Shown in pieces: positions 1-8,764 of a stretch of 61,265 nt of DNA (positions are counted from its first letter, which is position 1; every line of letters begins with the position of its first letter). The position numbers and the translations under genes were made by a program. Source of the stretch: Candidatus Zhuqueibacterota bacterium (GTDB lineage: Bacteria; Zhuqueibacterota; Zhuqueibacteria; Residuimicrobiales; Krinioviventaceae); the NCBI GenBank assembly GCA_016934825.1, contig JAFGSB010000033.1:1-61265 (forward strand), given 5' to 3'. The notes under the pieces are model-generated. The model worked only from the letters and a program-made list of their open reading frames with translations, ran no database searches and was not told the DNA's origin.

Positions 1-64
1 AAATTTTTTATTTCAAAGAACTTTTTGGCTATAGCACAAAGCCAAAAAAATTATTTGACTTTAA

Positions 65-415
65 TCAGAATAACTCTGCGGTTGATTTATTAGCCGCCCG
101 CTTCGCTCGATGAACGCGGATGCACGCGGATGATGTTTTATCGGGGTGTAAAGACCCCTTATTTTTATTCTTAACAGTGCTCAACAATGGAGCTATCAAA
201 GACACTGCATAAATATACTTATCTCGATGATTATAGAAACCCTTCCTATCCAATTCGGCACCCAACGTTTTATTACTAAGAATTATAACCTTGCCCACCT
301 CTTCAATTAGGGTGATGCTCAGGAAGCTTGCTAAAGCGAAATCGCCCCTGTTGTAAAACTCTCTACTTAGCTGCCAGTATCTTTCAAGGTGTTTTTGGGT
401 ATCTAGTGATAACAT
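65..415 (-). CDS. AbiV-like HEPN protein, apparently truncated
   Basis: Encodes 116 residues. The segment from about residue 20 to 75 (NRGDFALASFLSITLIEEVG, then K, then a later NHRDKY) matches the helical core of AbiV-type abortive infection proteins: an amphipathic helix with an EE.GK motif followed by a conserved H..K. AbiV of Lactococcus blocks phage translation by binding a phage protein; that role is family knowledge only. Family members are usually about twice this length. The last 30 or so residues are the translation of a Cys/Arg/Lys-rich stretch that coincides with an intergenic repeat (CGCGGATG copies near 115-135), so the C-terminus looks lost. The start has a GGAAG ribosome site 8 nt upstream. 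It stands alone at the window edge, so no partner can be named. Confidence 0.5.
   Translation of the reverse strand: MLSLDTQKHLERYWQLSREFYNRGDFALASFLSITLIEEVGKVIILSNKTLGAELDRKGFYNHRDKYIYAVSLIAPLLSTVKNKNKGSLHPDKTSSACIRVHRAKRAANKSTAELF
105..137. repeat. CGCGGATG-type intergenic repeat
   Basis: Two near-tandem copies of CGCGGATGxACGCGGATGATG lie at about 116-135. They resemble the scattered rRNA-like intergenic phrases (CTCTGCGT, ATCCGTGGCG) found elsewhere in this window. This copy is read as the C-terminal codons of the AbiV-like gene. Confidence 0.4.
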
Positions 416-547
416 CTATGAAACTTCCAATCTACAATTAAAATGCATTCATTAGACATTGTTTTTATGAGGGCACAGCCTTGAAGCTATCAATTTCAAC
501 CATATAATCCTATAGGGGCACAGTCCTGGATCGATTAGAATAAAATT

Positions 548-578
548 CTCTGCGTCCTCCGCAATCTCTGCGTTTAAT
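548..578. repeat. CTCTGCGT intergenic repeat
   Basis: The sequence CTCTGCGTCCTCCGCAATCT followed by CTGCGTTTAA belongs to a widespread class of short direct intergenic repeats built on CTCTGCG. The same phrase recurs near 3509, 5230 and 5314. The 416-676 gap holds nothing else that I can support. Confidence 0.5.
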
Positions 579-676
579 TCATAATAAACAAATTGATAGA
601 ACTGACTTTATCGCAGAGGGAAATGAAGTGCGGCGCACTATAAAAGCACACCGCACATACATAATCACATACAATC

Positions 677-2605
677 TCACCAGCCGCCCCCGCCGCCGCC
701 TCCTCCGCCGCCGCCGGAGGAACCGCCGCCGCCGCTGCCGGAGCTCGATCCCGGCGCGGTGGACGAGGACGAGATCGCGGACGAGAACGACGCGCCGAGA
801 CTCGATACCAGTCCCGATGTGCCCAACGTATTCCACGACTTGCCCGAATACCAGGACGGCGAGTAGCCCTGCTTCGCGCTTGCTTTTGCCAAAACATCGG
901 CAAACTTGTCGCTCCAGTCGTTTTCGACATCCAGCGCCAGGGCGTACGGCAGGTACTTTTCGAACAGTTCCGGGGTTTTATCGGGCGGATTAAGCAGATT
1001 CAGGCGTTCTTCCTCGGCGGTCTGCAGATACATTTTGAATCCCTCGATCAAATCCATTATTCTGCGGCCGTGAATGGTCGGCGCTTTTAACAGATTATAA
1101 AAAATAAAATTAAGGGTAATAAGCAGCAAAAAAAACAGCGCCGCCATGAACGAAGCCATAAAAGCAAATCCTACCAGCGCGGCCAGTTCAAAAAAGAAGA
1201 ACGGCAGGGCAAACAACGTCACGCCCATTACTGCCGCCAGGTTCCCGGCTTTTAAACCGCCCCGTGAAAAAACCGCTTTCCAGCCGGTCAGCGTACCTTT
1301 GAGCAGGGCCAGACACCCGGCCGTCCACCCGGACAGCCAGATCGCCAGAAATCCGGCGCCCTCTTTAACGGGCGCGTAAATCACAACGGCAACAAGTGTC
1401 AGTATAGTTATTATGATACCCGGCACGAGATAAGAAGCGTTATGCCGGAAATTCATTTTTTCGAAATTCAATTTCAGATCTTTTTTCAGGGCCTGAATGG
1501 CCGAACTGATTGTCGCGTGGTTGGTCTGTTTGAACTCTATCTGGCGGTTATATTTACCGAACAATTTGGCGGCGATCTTTTTTTCGCCGTTTGACAGCAC
1601 GGATTCGCTCACATTGGTCCTGAGAAGCTCATATTTACCTTTTTCCTCTTTTATTGTTACGTACCCTTTGACTGCCATATCGACAACAGCGGCGGCAAAA
1701 ACCCGGTCGCTGTATCCCATACGCATCACGTACCGCGTGGCGGCCGGCGAATACCCGTCCGGCGGCTTGAACTGCGGCACAATTGTTCCTTTATCCGGGT
1801 CCTTTCCCACCTTTGACCACGCCAATATATAGTAAAAAAACAACAGACAAAATCCGATCAGCGAGGCCCCTGCGGCTTTATTGTTCTTTAACAGAAACTT
1901 GGTTTTGTCCATGGCTGAGGGTTCGGGGACGATACCTTTGGTGAATGAAACCGCGATGGTCAGACCTTCATAAGGTGAAAGCGGCGCGGTTGTGGTAAAC
2001 CGGACATTGCCGCTGTAATCGGTCCCGATGGTAAAATCCTTGCCCTGCGCGCCCCTTGGGCCGGTATATGCCGCCGTGTTGATCACATCGGCGCCCGCGG
2101 GGAGCTGAACAACGGCTTCCGCTTTGTTTATCACAAAACCCCAGTCAAGTCCCGTCACGTTCCAGTACAGTTCATCAAAATCATCGAAAAAGCCCAATTG
2201 GTGGTCCGTTTTATAGACAAGGGTGTAAGTAAATTCTCCGGGTGAAAGATAAACATCACGGTCGCCGATATACACTTTAACGCCGTTCCGCATGTCTTCG
2301 GTAAAATAGGGCTCCGGCTGACCGTTTTTCAGTACTTCCGACACGTCGAATCCCACCCTGACCGTATTGCCGTACCGGTCTTTATACTTTGTGGGGAATG
2401 TTCGGAAGATGCCGCGTTTGATCTCCTGCCCGGCGCAGAACACCTTGATCGTCTCCGTGACCGTCATAGCCCCGTCTTCATGTATTACGATATAGCTGTG
2501 ATAGTTTAATATCTTTTCAGTCTGCGCCTCAACGCCGGTGATCAGAAAACAAAAAATGAATCCCGCCAACAGCAGGGCCGTGAGGATAAATTTTTGACTT
2601 TTCAT
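677..2605 (-). CDS. DUF2207 domain membrane protein
   Basis: A 642-residue predicted membrane protein. Residues 1-27 form a signal peptide. About 30-245 is the extracytoplasmic DUF2207 beta domain, with the typical opening (Y..I.I..DG...V.E.I) and the RGI.R.FP motif. A membrane helix lies near 245-265, a cytoplasmic stretch follows, and two hydrophobic blocks are near 390-435 and 455-505. The C-terminus is a Ser/Gly tract that becomes almost pure Gly and ends in Trp. Such tails are common in DUF2207 and TPM-domain proteins. The start has AGGTGG 5 nt upstream. It follows the LemA gene by 36 nt and is almost certainly cotranscribed with it; LemA/DUF2207 pairs are common but their function is not established. 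Confidence 0.88.
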   Translation of the reverse strand: MKSQKFILTALLLAGFIFCFLITGVEAQTEKILNYHSYIVIHEDGAMTVTETIKVFCAGQEIKRGIFRTFPTKYKDRYGNTVRVGFDVSEVLKNGQPEPYFTEDMRNGVKVYIGDRDVYLSPGEFTYTLVYKTDHQLGFFDDFDELYWNVTGLDWGFVINKAEAVVQLPAGADVINTAAYTGPRGAQGKDFTIGTDYSGNVRFTTTAPLSPYEGLTIAVSFTKGIVPEPSAMDKTKFLLKNNKAAGASLIGFCLLFFYYILAWSKVGKDPDKGTIVPQFKPPDGYSPAATRYVMRMGYSDRVFAAAVVDMAVKGYVTIKEEKGKYELLRTNVSESVLSNGEKKIAAKLFGKYNRQIEFKQTNHATISSAIQALKKDLKLNFEKMNFRHNASYLVPGIIITILTLVAVVIYAPVKEGAGFLAIWLSGWTAGCLALLKGTLTGWKAVFSRGGLKAGNLAAVMGVTLFALPFFFFELAALVGFAFMASFMAALFFLLLITLNFIFYNLLKAPTIHGRRIMDLIEGFKMYLQTAEEERLNLLNPPDKTPELFEKYLPYALALDVENDWSDKFADVLAKASAKQGYSPSWYSGKSWNTLGTSGLVSSLGASFSSAISSSSTAPGSSSGSGGGGSSGGGGGGGGGGGW

Positions 2606-2641
2606 AAAGCCACCTGTAAAATTCTAAGCAGTGTGTTATAA

Positions 2642-3193
2642 TTAAAATTTTACCTTTGGGACCGCTTTTTCGGCCTCGTCCATATCGAAAAATTCAGCTT
2701 TGACAAAATTATACTTTTTGGCGACCAGGTTGCTGGGGAAAGATTCGATTTTGATGTTCAGATTCCTGACGGTGCCGTTATAGTACCGTCTGGCCATCTG
2801 GATCTGGTCTTCAATTTCGGCAAGCTGTTTTTGCAGATCGAGAAAATTCTGGTTGGCCTTGAGATCGGGATAATTCTCTGCCACGGCAAACAGGTTGGCC
2901 AGGGACCGCGATAACGCGTTTTCCAGTTCCCCCTTTTTGGCGATTTCCTGCACCGCCATACTCTTTGAGCGTAATTCCGTTACTTTTGTTAAAACACCTT
3001 TTTCATGCGTCATATACCCTTTCACAGCCTCGATGAGATTCGGTATAAGATTCGCGCGTCGTTTCAACTGTACCTCCACGCCGCTCCACCCCTCTTCCAC
3101 CAGGTTTCTGTTACGCACCAACTGGTTGTAAATAACAATAGCCCAGATTACAGCTATTACCGCAAGCACTACTAAAAGAATAAAAAGGCCCAT
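2642..3193 (-). CDS. lemA: LemA family protein
   Basis: A 183-residue protein with one N-terminal membrane helix (residues 3-22, Leu/Val/Ile rich) followed by the LemA helical bundle: YNQLVRNRNLVEEGWSGV, then the RR.NLIPNL motif, then further long helices ending in a FP.NL segment near residue 155. Length and order are normal for the family. It is probably anchored in the inner membrane with the helices outside the cytoplasm. AAGGA lies 7 nt before the ATG. It is the first gene of a two-gene operon with the DUF2207 protein. The molecular function of LemA is unknown. Confidence 0.93.
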   Translation of the reverse strand: MGLFILLVVLAVIAVIWAIVIYNQLVRNRNLVEEGWSGVEVQLKRRANLIPNLIEAVKGYMTHEKGVLTKVTELRSKSMAVQEIAKKGELENALSRSLANLFAVAENYPDLKANQNFLDLQKQLAEIEDQIQMARRYYNGTVRNLNIKIESFPSNLVAKKYNFVKAEFFDMDEAEKAVPKVKF

Positions 3194-3534
3194 GTTTTTT
3201 TCCTTTTTTCAGATAACAGGTAAATGCAAAAAAATAATTCTTTAACAGTTCGGAAAATAAAACGCGCCATGCAGTACGGCACTTTTAAGTTCAGCGACTT
3301 TCACAATATAATTAAAAACAAGAATGACGTCAATAGTATTCTCGTTTGGAGACAGATAATTTTCCTGATCGTCCCGTGATTTACAGGAAAAATCTATTTA
3401 AAATACCGTAATTTCAAACCATCTTGTTGTTTTAGTTATTAAAAACAGAGACACGGGTACGCAGGGAAACGGAGAACAAATCCGGATATTTATTTTCTTA
3501 CCGGGTAATCTCTGCGTTCACAGCGGACTCTTGA
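3194..3534. other. Intergenic, CTCTGCGTT repeat
   Basis: An AT-rich spacer. It contains repeat-like phrases AACAGAGACACGGGTACGCA (near 3443) and AATCTCTGCGTTCACAGCGG (near 3506), members of the CTCTGCG intergenic repeat class in opposite orientations. No gene or clear terminator is seen. Confidence 0.45.
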
Positions 3535-4944
3535 TTATTGGGATTTTAGATATAACACGGCATCAGCTTCTCCAAACGGAGATGTCAGGATTAATTTTTC
3601 CCCGCCCGTGACAGTCCCGGTTTCCCCAAATTCCCCGCTGTTCGGGTCAAACCATTCCGCTTGAAAGGGGCCAGGGGCGTCCAGCAGATCAACAGTGATC
3701 TCCTGACCATCCGGCAGGTAAACAAGATATTCCACGCCCTTGTTTGCCAGACAGTAAGTCGATGAAGCCAAATCCGGTTGCGGGATCATCCGGATCAGGT
3801 CCATACGTTGCGCATACAAAAGTGTATATCCCAGACTTTTACGCAACGGTTCGGCCCAGGCCAAATCAAAATTCCTGGACAACACTTTGCCGTCATAACA
3901 GTCCATAAAAATCGGGTTCAGGCCGCGCAGGAAACTCTTCCACACCCAGGCCTGATTTCCGCCGATCCCCCAGAGATGGTCCGTATCCGTCAAAATGACT
4001 TTTGAGCCGTTCCCCGGCGGCGGGTTGTCCCGGTATCCGCCTTCATGATTCGGAGATATCCAGTCGGCCGGACTGTCAAAAAGCGTCTGATTGCTTCCGC
4101 CCTTATATTGAAATGTCATCCCCACCGGATGCTGATTTGCGCATGTTTTTTCATAATCCTTGATAAAAGATATCATATCGTACTGCCAGTCCGTGGAGGG
4201 CGGGTGATTTTCATTGGAAATTTCATACAGCACATTGTCAAAGCTATTGATCGTGTCGATCACTTTTTTAACATAATTTTTTTGCATTGACGTGATTTCT
4301 TCATTTACACCGGTATGAATTTCAATCCCCATACCGTCGCCGTCAAGATCTCCATTTATACCGTTGATATTGTTTTCGGGATGAAACGGGTGATTTTCAA
4401 ATGCGTTTGGCGAGAACTGGAGTCCCCAACCTTCAAACAACATGACGGATACATAGATACCGTTATCTGCGGCATATTTCACCCGGTATTTAAGACGATC
4501 AAAATATTCGGGATCCCATTTTTCGAGGTCGAATTTGGGCTTTCCATCCAGCGCGTTTCCCGGTCCGGTTCGCGCCCAGGGATGCGGGGCAACATAATGA
4601 TCCTTTGCCTCTGTCTCTCTATTTCCCCGGGTATCCCAATTCATAAGCTCCCAGGCCCACAGGCGAATAAAATTGTGATTATATTTTTTCATCCAATGTA
4701 TATAGTTGACATAATCAAATTTTTCAGCAATATCACCCGGACTCATATCTACAAGATTATTCCAGGTATGGGCACCCGTCAGGTATACCGCCTGTCCGCG
4801 ATCATCGGTAAAATATCGCGGATTGATTGTGCTGACACGTAATGTCCCAAACATTTTATCCTGCCGGGATTGGGTACAGGCAATTATGACCAAAAAAGTA
4901 AAACAGATGAAAAAAAACATGTAAATGATAATGCGTTTTTTCAT
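3535..4944 (-). CDS. Secreted glycoside hydrolase-like lipoprotein with collagen-binding-type C-domain
   Basis: About 469 residues from the chosen ATG, which has GGAG 7 nt upstream; an earlier in-frame ATG at 4959 has no ribosome site. Residues 1-22 form a lipoprotein signal ending in VIIAC. The body has the look of a clan GH-A barrel: RYFTDDRGQAVYLTGAHTWN opens strand 1, FIRLWAWE follows, and YEISNENHPP carries the NE pair expected for the acid/base. At the expected nucleophile strand the text is ILTDTDHLWG, so the catalytic Glu is not obvious. The last 80 residues (EYLVYLPDGQEITVDLLD onward) match the putative collagen-binding domain found after DUF4038-type hydrolases. It is monocistronic in this window. 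Substrate unknown. Confidence 0.7.
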   Translation of the reverse strand: MKKRIIIYMFFFICFTFLVIIACTQSRQDKMFGTLRVSTINPRYFTDDRGQAVYLTGAHTWNNLVDMSPGDIAEKFDYVNYIHWMKKYNHNFIRLWAWELMNWDTRGNRETEAKDHYVAPHPWARTGPGNALDGKPKFDLEKWDPEYFDRLKYRVKYAADNGIYVSVMLFEGWGLQFSPNAFENHPFHPENNINGINGDLDGDGMGIEIHTGVNEEITSMQKNYVKKVIDTINSFDNVLYEISNENHPPSTDWQYDMISFIKDYEKTCANQHPVGMTFQYKGGSNQTLFDSPADWISPNHEGGYRDNPPPGNGSKVILTDTDHLWGIGGNQAWVWKSFLRGLNPIFMDCYDGKVLSRNFDLAWAEPLRKSLGYTLLYAQRMDLIRMIPQPDLASSTYCLANKGVEYLVYLPDGQEITVDLLDAPGPFQAEWFDPNSGEFGETGTVTGGEKLILTSPFGEADAVLYLKSQ

Positions 4945-5553
4945 GACAAAACTCCACATTTTTAATAATCTGCTTGCGCTGTTTTGATGAACTTAAACCG
5001 GGATTTTTCACCGGTTAAAACATGTTTACAAATGAATTAAATATTTCAGGGGAAAAAATCAAGTTTTAATTAATAGACAATAGTCAGATTCCAATTTACT
5101 TTAATCAATAAACCAGTTTAATTATTACCAATAAATGATTCGAAAAGTCATAAATTGACTATTGCGCTGTTCATGTGAATTCGCATGATCCGGGGACGAT
5201 AAAATCAGTTATAAAATTAAAACATCTTCATTTTTAACGCAAAGACGCCGAGCGCGCAAAGTTTCGAATTGGGAAAAATTGAAAATTAAAATGATCATTA
5301 TCTTATTGAGCTGTCTCTGTGTTCACTGCGGGCTCTGCGTTAATTTATACAGGCTGGAAAATCATTTTGCATTATTCAGACAGTAATGAGTTACATAAAT
5401 TTTGATATTCAAAAACCAATTTAATCACGGTATGCAAATGATTCGGAAAACCATAAATATATTATCACTATATTAGTAATTTGTGTATTCAGCGGGCAAT
5501 AAAAATTAATCTCATCGGAAATTCGATAATAAAAGAAAACCGGATATTATTAT
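4945..5553. other. 609-bp AT-rich intergenic region with decayed direct repeats
   Basis: No gene seen. Two diverged direct repeats of about 50 bp lie at 5110-5157 and 5412-5458, sharing AAACCA.TTTAAT and AAATGATTCG.AAA..CATAAAT. Between them are CTCTGCG-class phrases: AACGCAAAGACGCCGAGCGC (near 5238) and GGGCTCTGCGTTAA (near 5330). A 17-mer at 5176-5192 recurs with two changes at 6524-6540. Confidence 0.45.
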
Positions 5554-6390
5554 TTAATATAAAGGTGATGCCTCCGAATCGTTCGACAAATTCAAATTTA
5601 TATAAATACCAAGCTGGATGCTCAGGTCATTGAAATTATCGGATAAATCCGATACATCCCGAATCTCCGTTACTTTTATTCTTTGTCCGTTCTCATTATA
5701 TTCATTTATATAATAAGTCACGATATCACCGCTTGTGGCTGATATTACTCCGCCCAATGAATTATATTCAAAACGGACAGAGTTGGATTTTTCCTGATCC
5801 AGGGACCTTTTTACAATATGATACCTGACCGAAGCCAGAATTCCATATTTTTTGGTTATAGGGAATTTCACACCGGACAAAATATTAAAACCATAGGAAT
5901 TTTTAAACGGGATCACATTTTCCGGCGCTGTAAGGATAACCGGTCGCGTCACGGAACCTGTATACAGGCCAAAACCGCCGCCGATAAAAAAAGCCGGTTT
6001 TTTATTTGGGTGTACTTTCATATAAAATAAATCCACTCCCAATACATTTTGATTGAAATGATAATCAGCATAAGACGGACCGGTGGTGTAATCCAGTCTT
6101 CCATATTCGGGGTAAACGAATTCCGTCTCCCAAACCGCGGGATAGGTTCCGTTAAAACTTCCCAGTTGGCGTTCATAAAAAATCTGCGCCCAAAATGATT
6201 TATTGATTTTCAGGATTGCACCCGCATTGACAGAGGGGGAAAATTCATCCAGATAATTACCCCCTGATTGTAAAAAAATAATAAAGTTGTTTTCCGGCTC
6301 CGGCGTGGAAGTATTTGTTTTGATTTGACCGAATAATAAAAGAGGAATACATAAAATGAGTGTTAATATGAAAAGACTTTTAACCGGCAT
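5554..6390 (-). CDS. Outer membrane beta-barrel protein
   Basis: A 278-residue protein with a signal peptide (1-22, ending LLLFGQ). The rest alternates polar and aromatic residues in beta-strand pattern, for example SFWAQIFYERQLGSF, NQNVLGVDLFYMKVH, KPAFFIGGGFGLYTGSV and YGILASVRYHIV, ending in a short strand with aliphatic residues. This is the pattern of an 8- to 10-strand OmpA/OmpW-like porin domain. GGGAGGT lies 7 nt upstream of the ATG. It has no close neighbours on its strand. I do not recognise a specific family; the function as porin, adhesin or lipid-binding barrel is open. Confidence 0.6.
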   Translation of the reverse strand: MPVKSLFILTLILCIPLLLFGQIKTNTSTPEPENNFIIFLQSGGNYLDEFSPSVNAGAILKINKSFWAQIFYERQLGSFNGTYPAVWETEFVYPEYGRLDYTTGPSYADYHFNQNVLGVDLFYMKVHPNKKPAFFIGGGFGLYTGSVTRPVILTAPENVIPFKNSYGFNILSGVKFPITKKYGILASVRYHIVKRSLDQEKSNSVRFEYNSLGGVISATSGDIVTYYINEYNENGQRIKVTEIRDVSDLSDNFNDLSIQLGIYINLNLSNDSEASPLY

Positions 6391-6815
6391 AACAGGACCT
6401 CCCTTTGAATAAAATCATACTGCAATGACGTTTTCTATAAAGTGTAAGCAAATTAACAGATATTATTAAACACTCAAGTTGTTTTTAATTTAACAACCTG
6501 TTTTTAGTAATAGATTTTCCTTATGAATCCGCATGATCTGTGGGTAATGAAGCAATTAATCTCACCTGTATAATATAACCGTCTGCAATCTCAAGCGGAC
6601 AATCTTTGATATTCTTCAAAACAAAAAAACACTACAAACTCCAGACAAGAGGATTCTGTTGTGCTTTTTTATCTCATAAACATCCCCGAAAATGATAAAA
6701 ACTTTTCTTAAAAGTAAAACGAAAAAAATAAAAAATCAATATTTTTCTGGTATGAGTTTATTCATTTTGTTCCCCGGTTATAATAAAGAACAGTCATGAT
6801 ACAATGTAAATCAAA
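6391..6815. other. 425-bp intergenic region below the EPS operon
   Basis: AT-rich. It contains a copy of the TGAAT.CGCATGATC.G 17-mer (6524-6540) also found at 5176. A candidate terminator for the EPS operon is listed separately. No ORF with a credible start is seen. Confidence 0.4.
6623..6667 (-). terminator. Candidate intrinsic terminator of the EPS operon
   Basis: On the minus strand the sequence reads CACAACA, a loop of about 21 nt, TGTAGTG, then TTTTTTTG: seven-pair arms with one mismatch followed by a T run. It lies about 150 nt past the stop codon of the last EPS gene. The long loop makes this a moderate call only. Confidence 0.35.
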
Positions 6816-7505
6816 TCATTTCATCCCCACAACATAAACCGACGGCAGGAGTATATTATCCAGGGACATTTGTCGTGTAAAAGAAATCAGGGGGCGTAAT
6901 TGCGGCCATTTTAAATCATAGTACATGGGTGTTACGGTTCTGATAAAACGAAAATTTTGCCGCATCAAATTTTCAAGTTCCTTTTCCGTAAAACCGGCGT
7001 GCGCGCCCAGTTCATTTTTAAATTTTCCTGTAAGCCGGAATTTCCAGTCTATACAGTTCTGTTTCAGTTTGGCAGAAAAAGGTTTATCTCTCATCCCGAA
7101 ATAACCCACAAGACGCGATCTGTTCGGCACACCGATATATACAATCCCGTCCTCTTTTAACACCCTGTGCAGTTCACGTAAAAAAAAGTTCGGGTCCTTT
7201 ACATGCTCAAGCACATGAAACGAATAAACAACATCGAAAAGGTTGTCCTTGAACGGCAGGGACTTCCCGTCGTAATTCAAAAGTCGCGCGTGATCGCAGG
7301 CCCACAGGTCGAATTTCTGATCGACATCGACGCCGTATACTTTTGCGCCCAGCAGTTCCTGTAAATAGGCCGCTTCGAATCCTTTTCCGCAGCCGGCTAC
7401 AAGCACTTTACGAACATTCTCGATTTTTACGAATTGAAAAATAATCTGGATGAATGTCAATAACTGGGGCGTATAGCGGCTTATTATTTTTTCTTGATTT
7501 AACAA
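6816..7505 (-). CDS. Class I SAM-dependent methyltransferase (EPS cluster)
   Basis: 229 residues. Motif I is VLVAGCGKGFEAAYLQ (about 35-50), the acidic residue after beta-2 is in YGVDVDQKF, and the Methyltransf_11 signature YSFHVLEHVKDP with LKEDGIVYIGVPN follows. It probably methylates a sugar or small precursor of the exopolysaccharide, by context. The start is a TTG one nucleotide after the stop of the GT4 gene, with no upstream ribosome site; translational coupling is likely. It is the last gene of the 11-gene operon. Confidence 0.8.
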   Translation of the reverse strand: MLNQEKIISRYTPQLLTFIQIIFQFVKIENVRKVLVAGCGKGFEAAYLQELLGAKVYGVDVDQKFDLWACDHARLLNYDGKSLPFKDNLFDVVYSFHVLEHVKDPNFFLRELHRVLKEDGIVYIGVPNRSRLVGYFGMRDKPFSAKLKQNCIDWKFRLTGKFKNELGAHAGFTEKELENLMRQNFRFIRTVTPMYYDLKWPQLRPLISFTRQMSLDNILLPSVYVVGMK

Positions 7506-7506
7506 A

Positions 7507-8763
7507 TTATTTCAGTTTGATATTATTTAAAATGGATAATAATGATTGATTAGAGGGTAATGTTTTTGTATCATGGACGGATTCATGATGCAGCACCCGG
7601 TAATAAAGCGAGCGGTATTTTTCCGCGATTTTCCATAAATTATAACTCTGCAATACCTCAACCCTGGCATACGCGGCAATTCTTTTACGTAAATTATCAT
7701 TATTGATCAATACCCTGATGCCGGAGGCAAACTCTTTGGTGTTTTCACAATTTACAACATACCCGTATTTACCGTTTTGTAACAATTCATCCGTGATACC
7801 GGGAAGATAATTGGCAACCACCGGCAAACCGCACGCCATCGCCTCGATTACGGCATTGGGCTGCCCTTCCTGCCTGCTTGCGTGAATATAAATATCTGCC
7901 GCCTGCATATACTCTTGTATATTCGCCTGAACGCCTTCGAACTTTATATTTTTGTAAAGGTCCGAATCTCCGATCAATTTTAACATTTTCTGGCTGAATT
8001 CATCCACTTTAAATGTTCCGAGGGCGTAATTTCGGCACAGTTTATTGGGTCCGACAATCAGTAGCGTAAATTTTTTAGATATCGTTCTTTTCAACTCGGA
8101 AAGCGCTTTTATCATTAAATCCATACCCTTGTTATAATTAACGGAACCAACCGTCAGCAAAACCACATGATCTTCGGGAATGGAAAATCTATGCCGCAGG
8201 TTTATTTTTTCCTCTTCCGGTACGGGTCTGAACAGGTTTGGATTGACGCCATTGGATAATCTGGTATAAAATTGTTCTTTCCTTTTTTGTTGTTCGCAGG
8301 TTTTTTCCAGCAATGAAGAAGTGGGGACAATAACCCGTGACATATTAAAAAGTGACATGAATAAATAACCGAATTGTCTTTTGCGTACGGTTATCGGATC
8401 ATCAACATTGAAATTGGTAATTTTTTGTACAAGCGGTAAACCGGTCAATTTGGCGGCCAGATTTACCGGGGCGATGAATCCGTGTGAATGGATAAGGTCA
8501 AATTTACTGTGATTTTTAATGATAAACCTGAACATGTCCCAGCCATAACGTATATGTCTCATAGTAGTCGTTTTATCCCGCAAAACACGGTTCACTTTAA
8601 TACCATCAATATAATCACACCCGACAAGCTGTTTGTTTTTTGTTCCCGTTAAAACTTCCACTTTTATACCCAGTTTCACAAGCTCAAGTGATAATCTGTG
8701 GCATTGCAGCCCGGCGCCTGAGAACTCGGGCGCGTAATTCCAGTTTGTCATCAATATCCGCAT
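7507..8763 (-). CDS. GT-B glycosyltransferase family 4
   Basis: 418 residues. The N-terminal half starts with MRILMTNWNYAPEFSGAGLQ, typical of GT4 acceptors. The C-terminal donor domain has VGSVNYNKGMDLMIKAL and the E..PNAVIEAMACGLPVVA motif (near residues 305-322) that binds nucleotide-sugar. No signal peptide, so it acts at the cytosolic membrane face, adding a sugar to the lipid-linked EPS repeat unit. GAGGT lies 6 nt upstream of the ATG. The ATG follows the stop of the upstream GT2 gene by one nucleotide. Donor sugar cannot be inferred. Confidence 0.9.
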   Translation of the reverse strand: MRILMTNWNYAPEFSGAGLQCHRLSLELVKLGIKVEVLTGTKNKQLVGCDYIDGIKVNRVLRDKTTTMRHIRYGWDMFRFIIKNHSKFDLIHSHGFIAPVNLAAKLTGLPLVQKITNFNVDDPITVRKRQFGYLFMSLFNMSRVIVPTSSLLEKTCEQQKRKEQFYTRLSNGVNPNLFRPVPEEEKINLRHRFSIPEDHVVLLTVGSVNYNKGMDLMIKALSELKRTISKKFTLLIVGPNKLCRNYALGTFKVDEFSQKMLKLIGDSDLYKNIKFEGVQANIQEYMQAADIYIHASRQEGQPNAVIEAMACGLPVVANYLPGITDELLQNGKYGYVVNCENTKEFASGIRVLINNDNLRKRIAAYARVEVLQSYNLWKIAEKYRSLYYRVLHHESVHDTKTLPSNQSLLSILNNIKLK

Positions 8764-8764
8764 C

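Noticed and set aside
628-993. Arg/Pro-rich ORFs on both strands opposite the DUF2207 tail
   Set aside because: They are out-of-frame readings of the GC-rich Gly-tract; no ribosome site or homology pattern.
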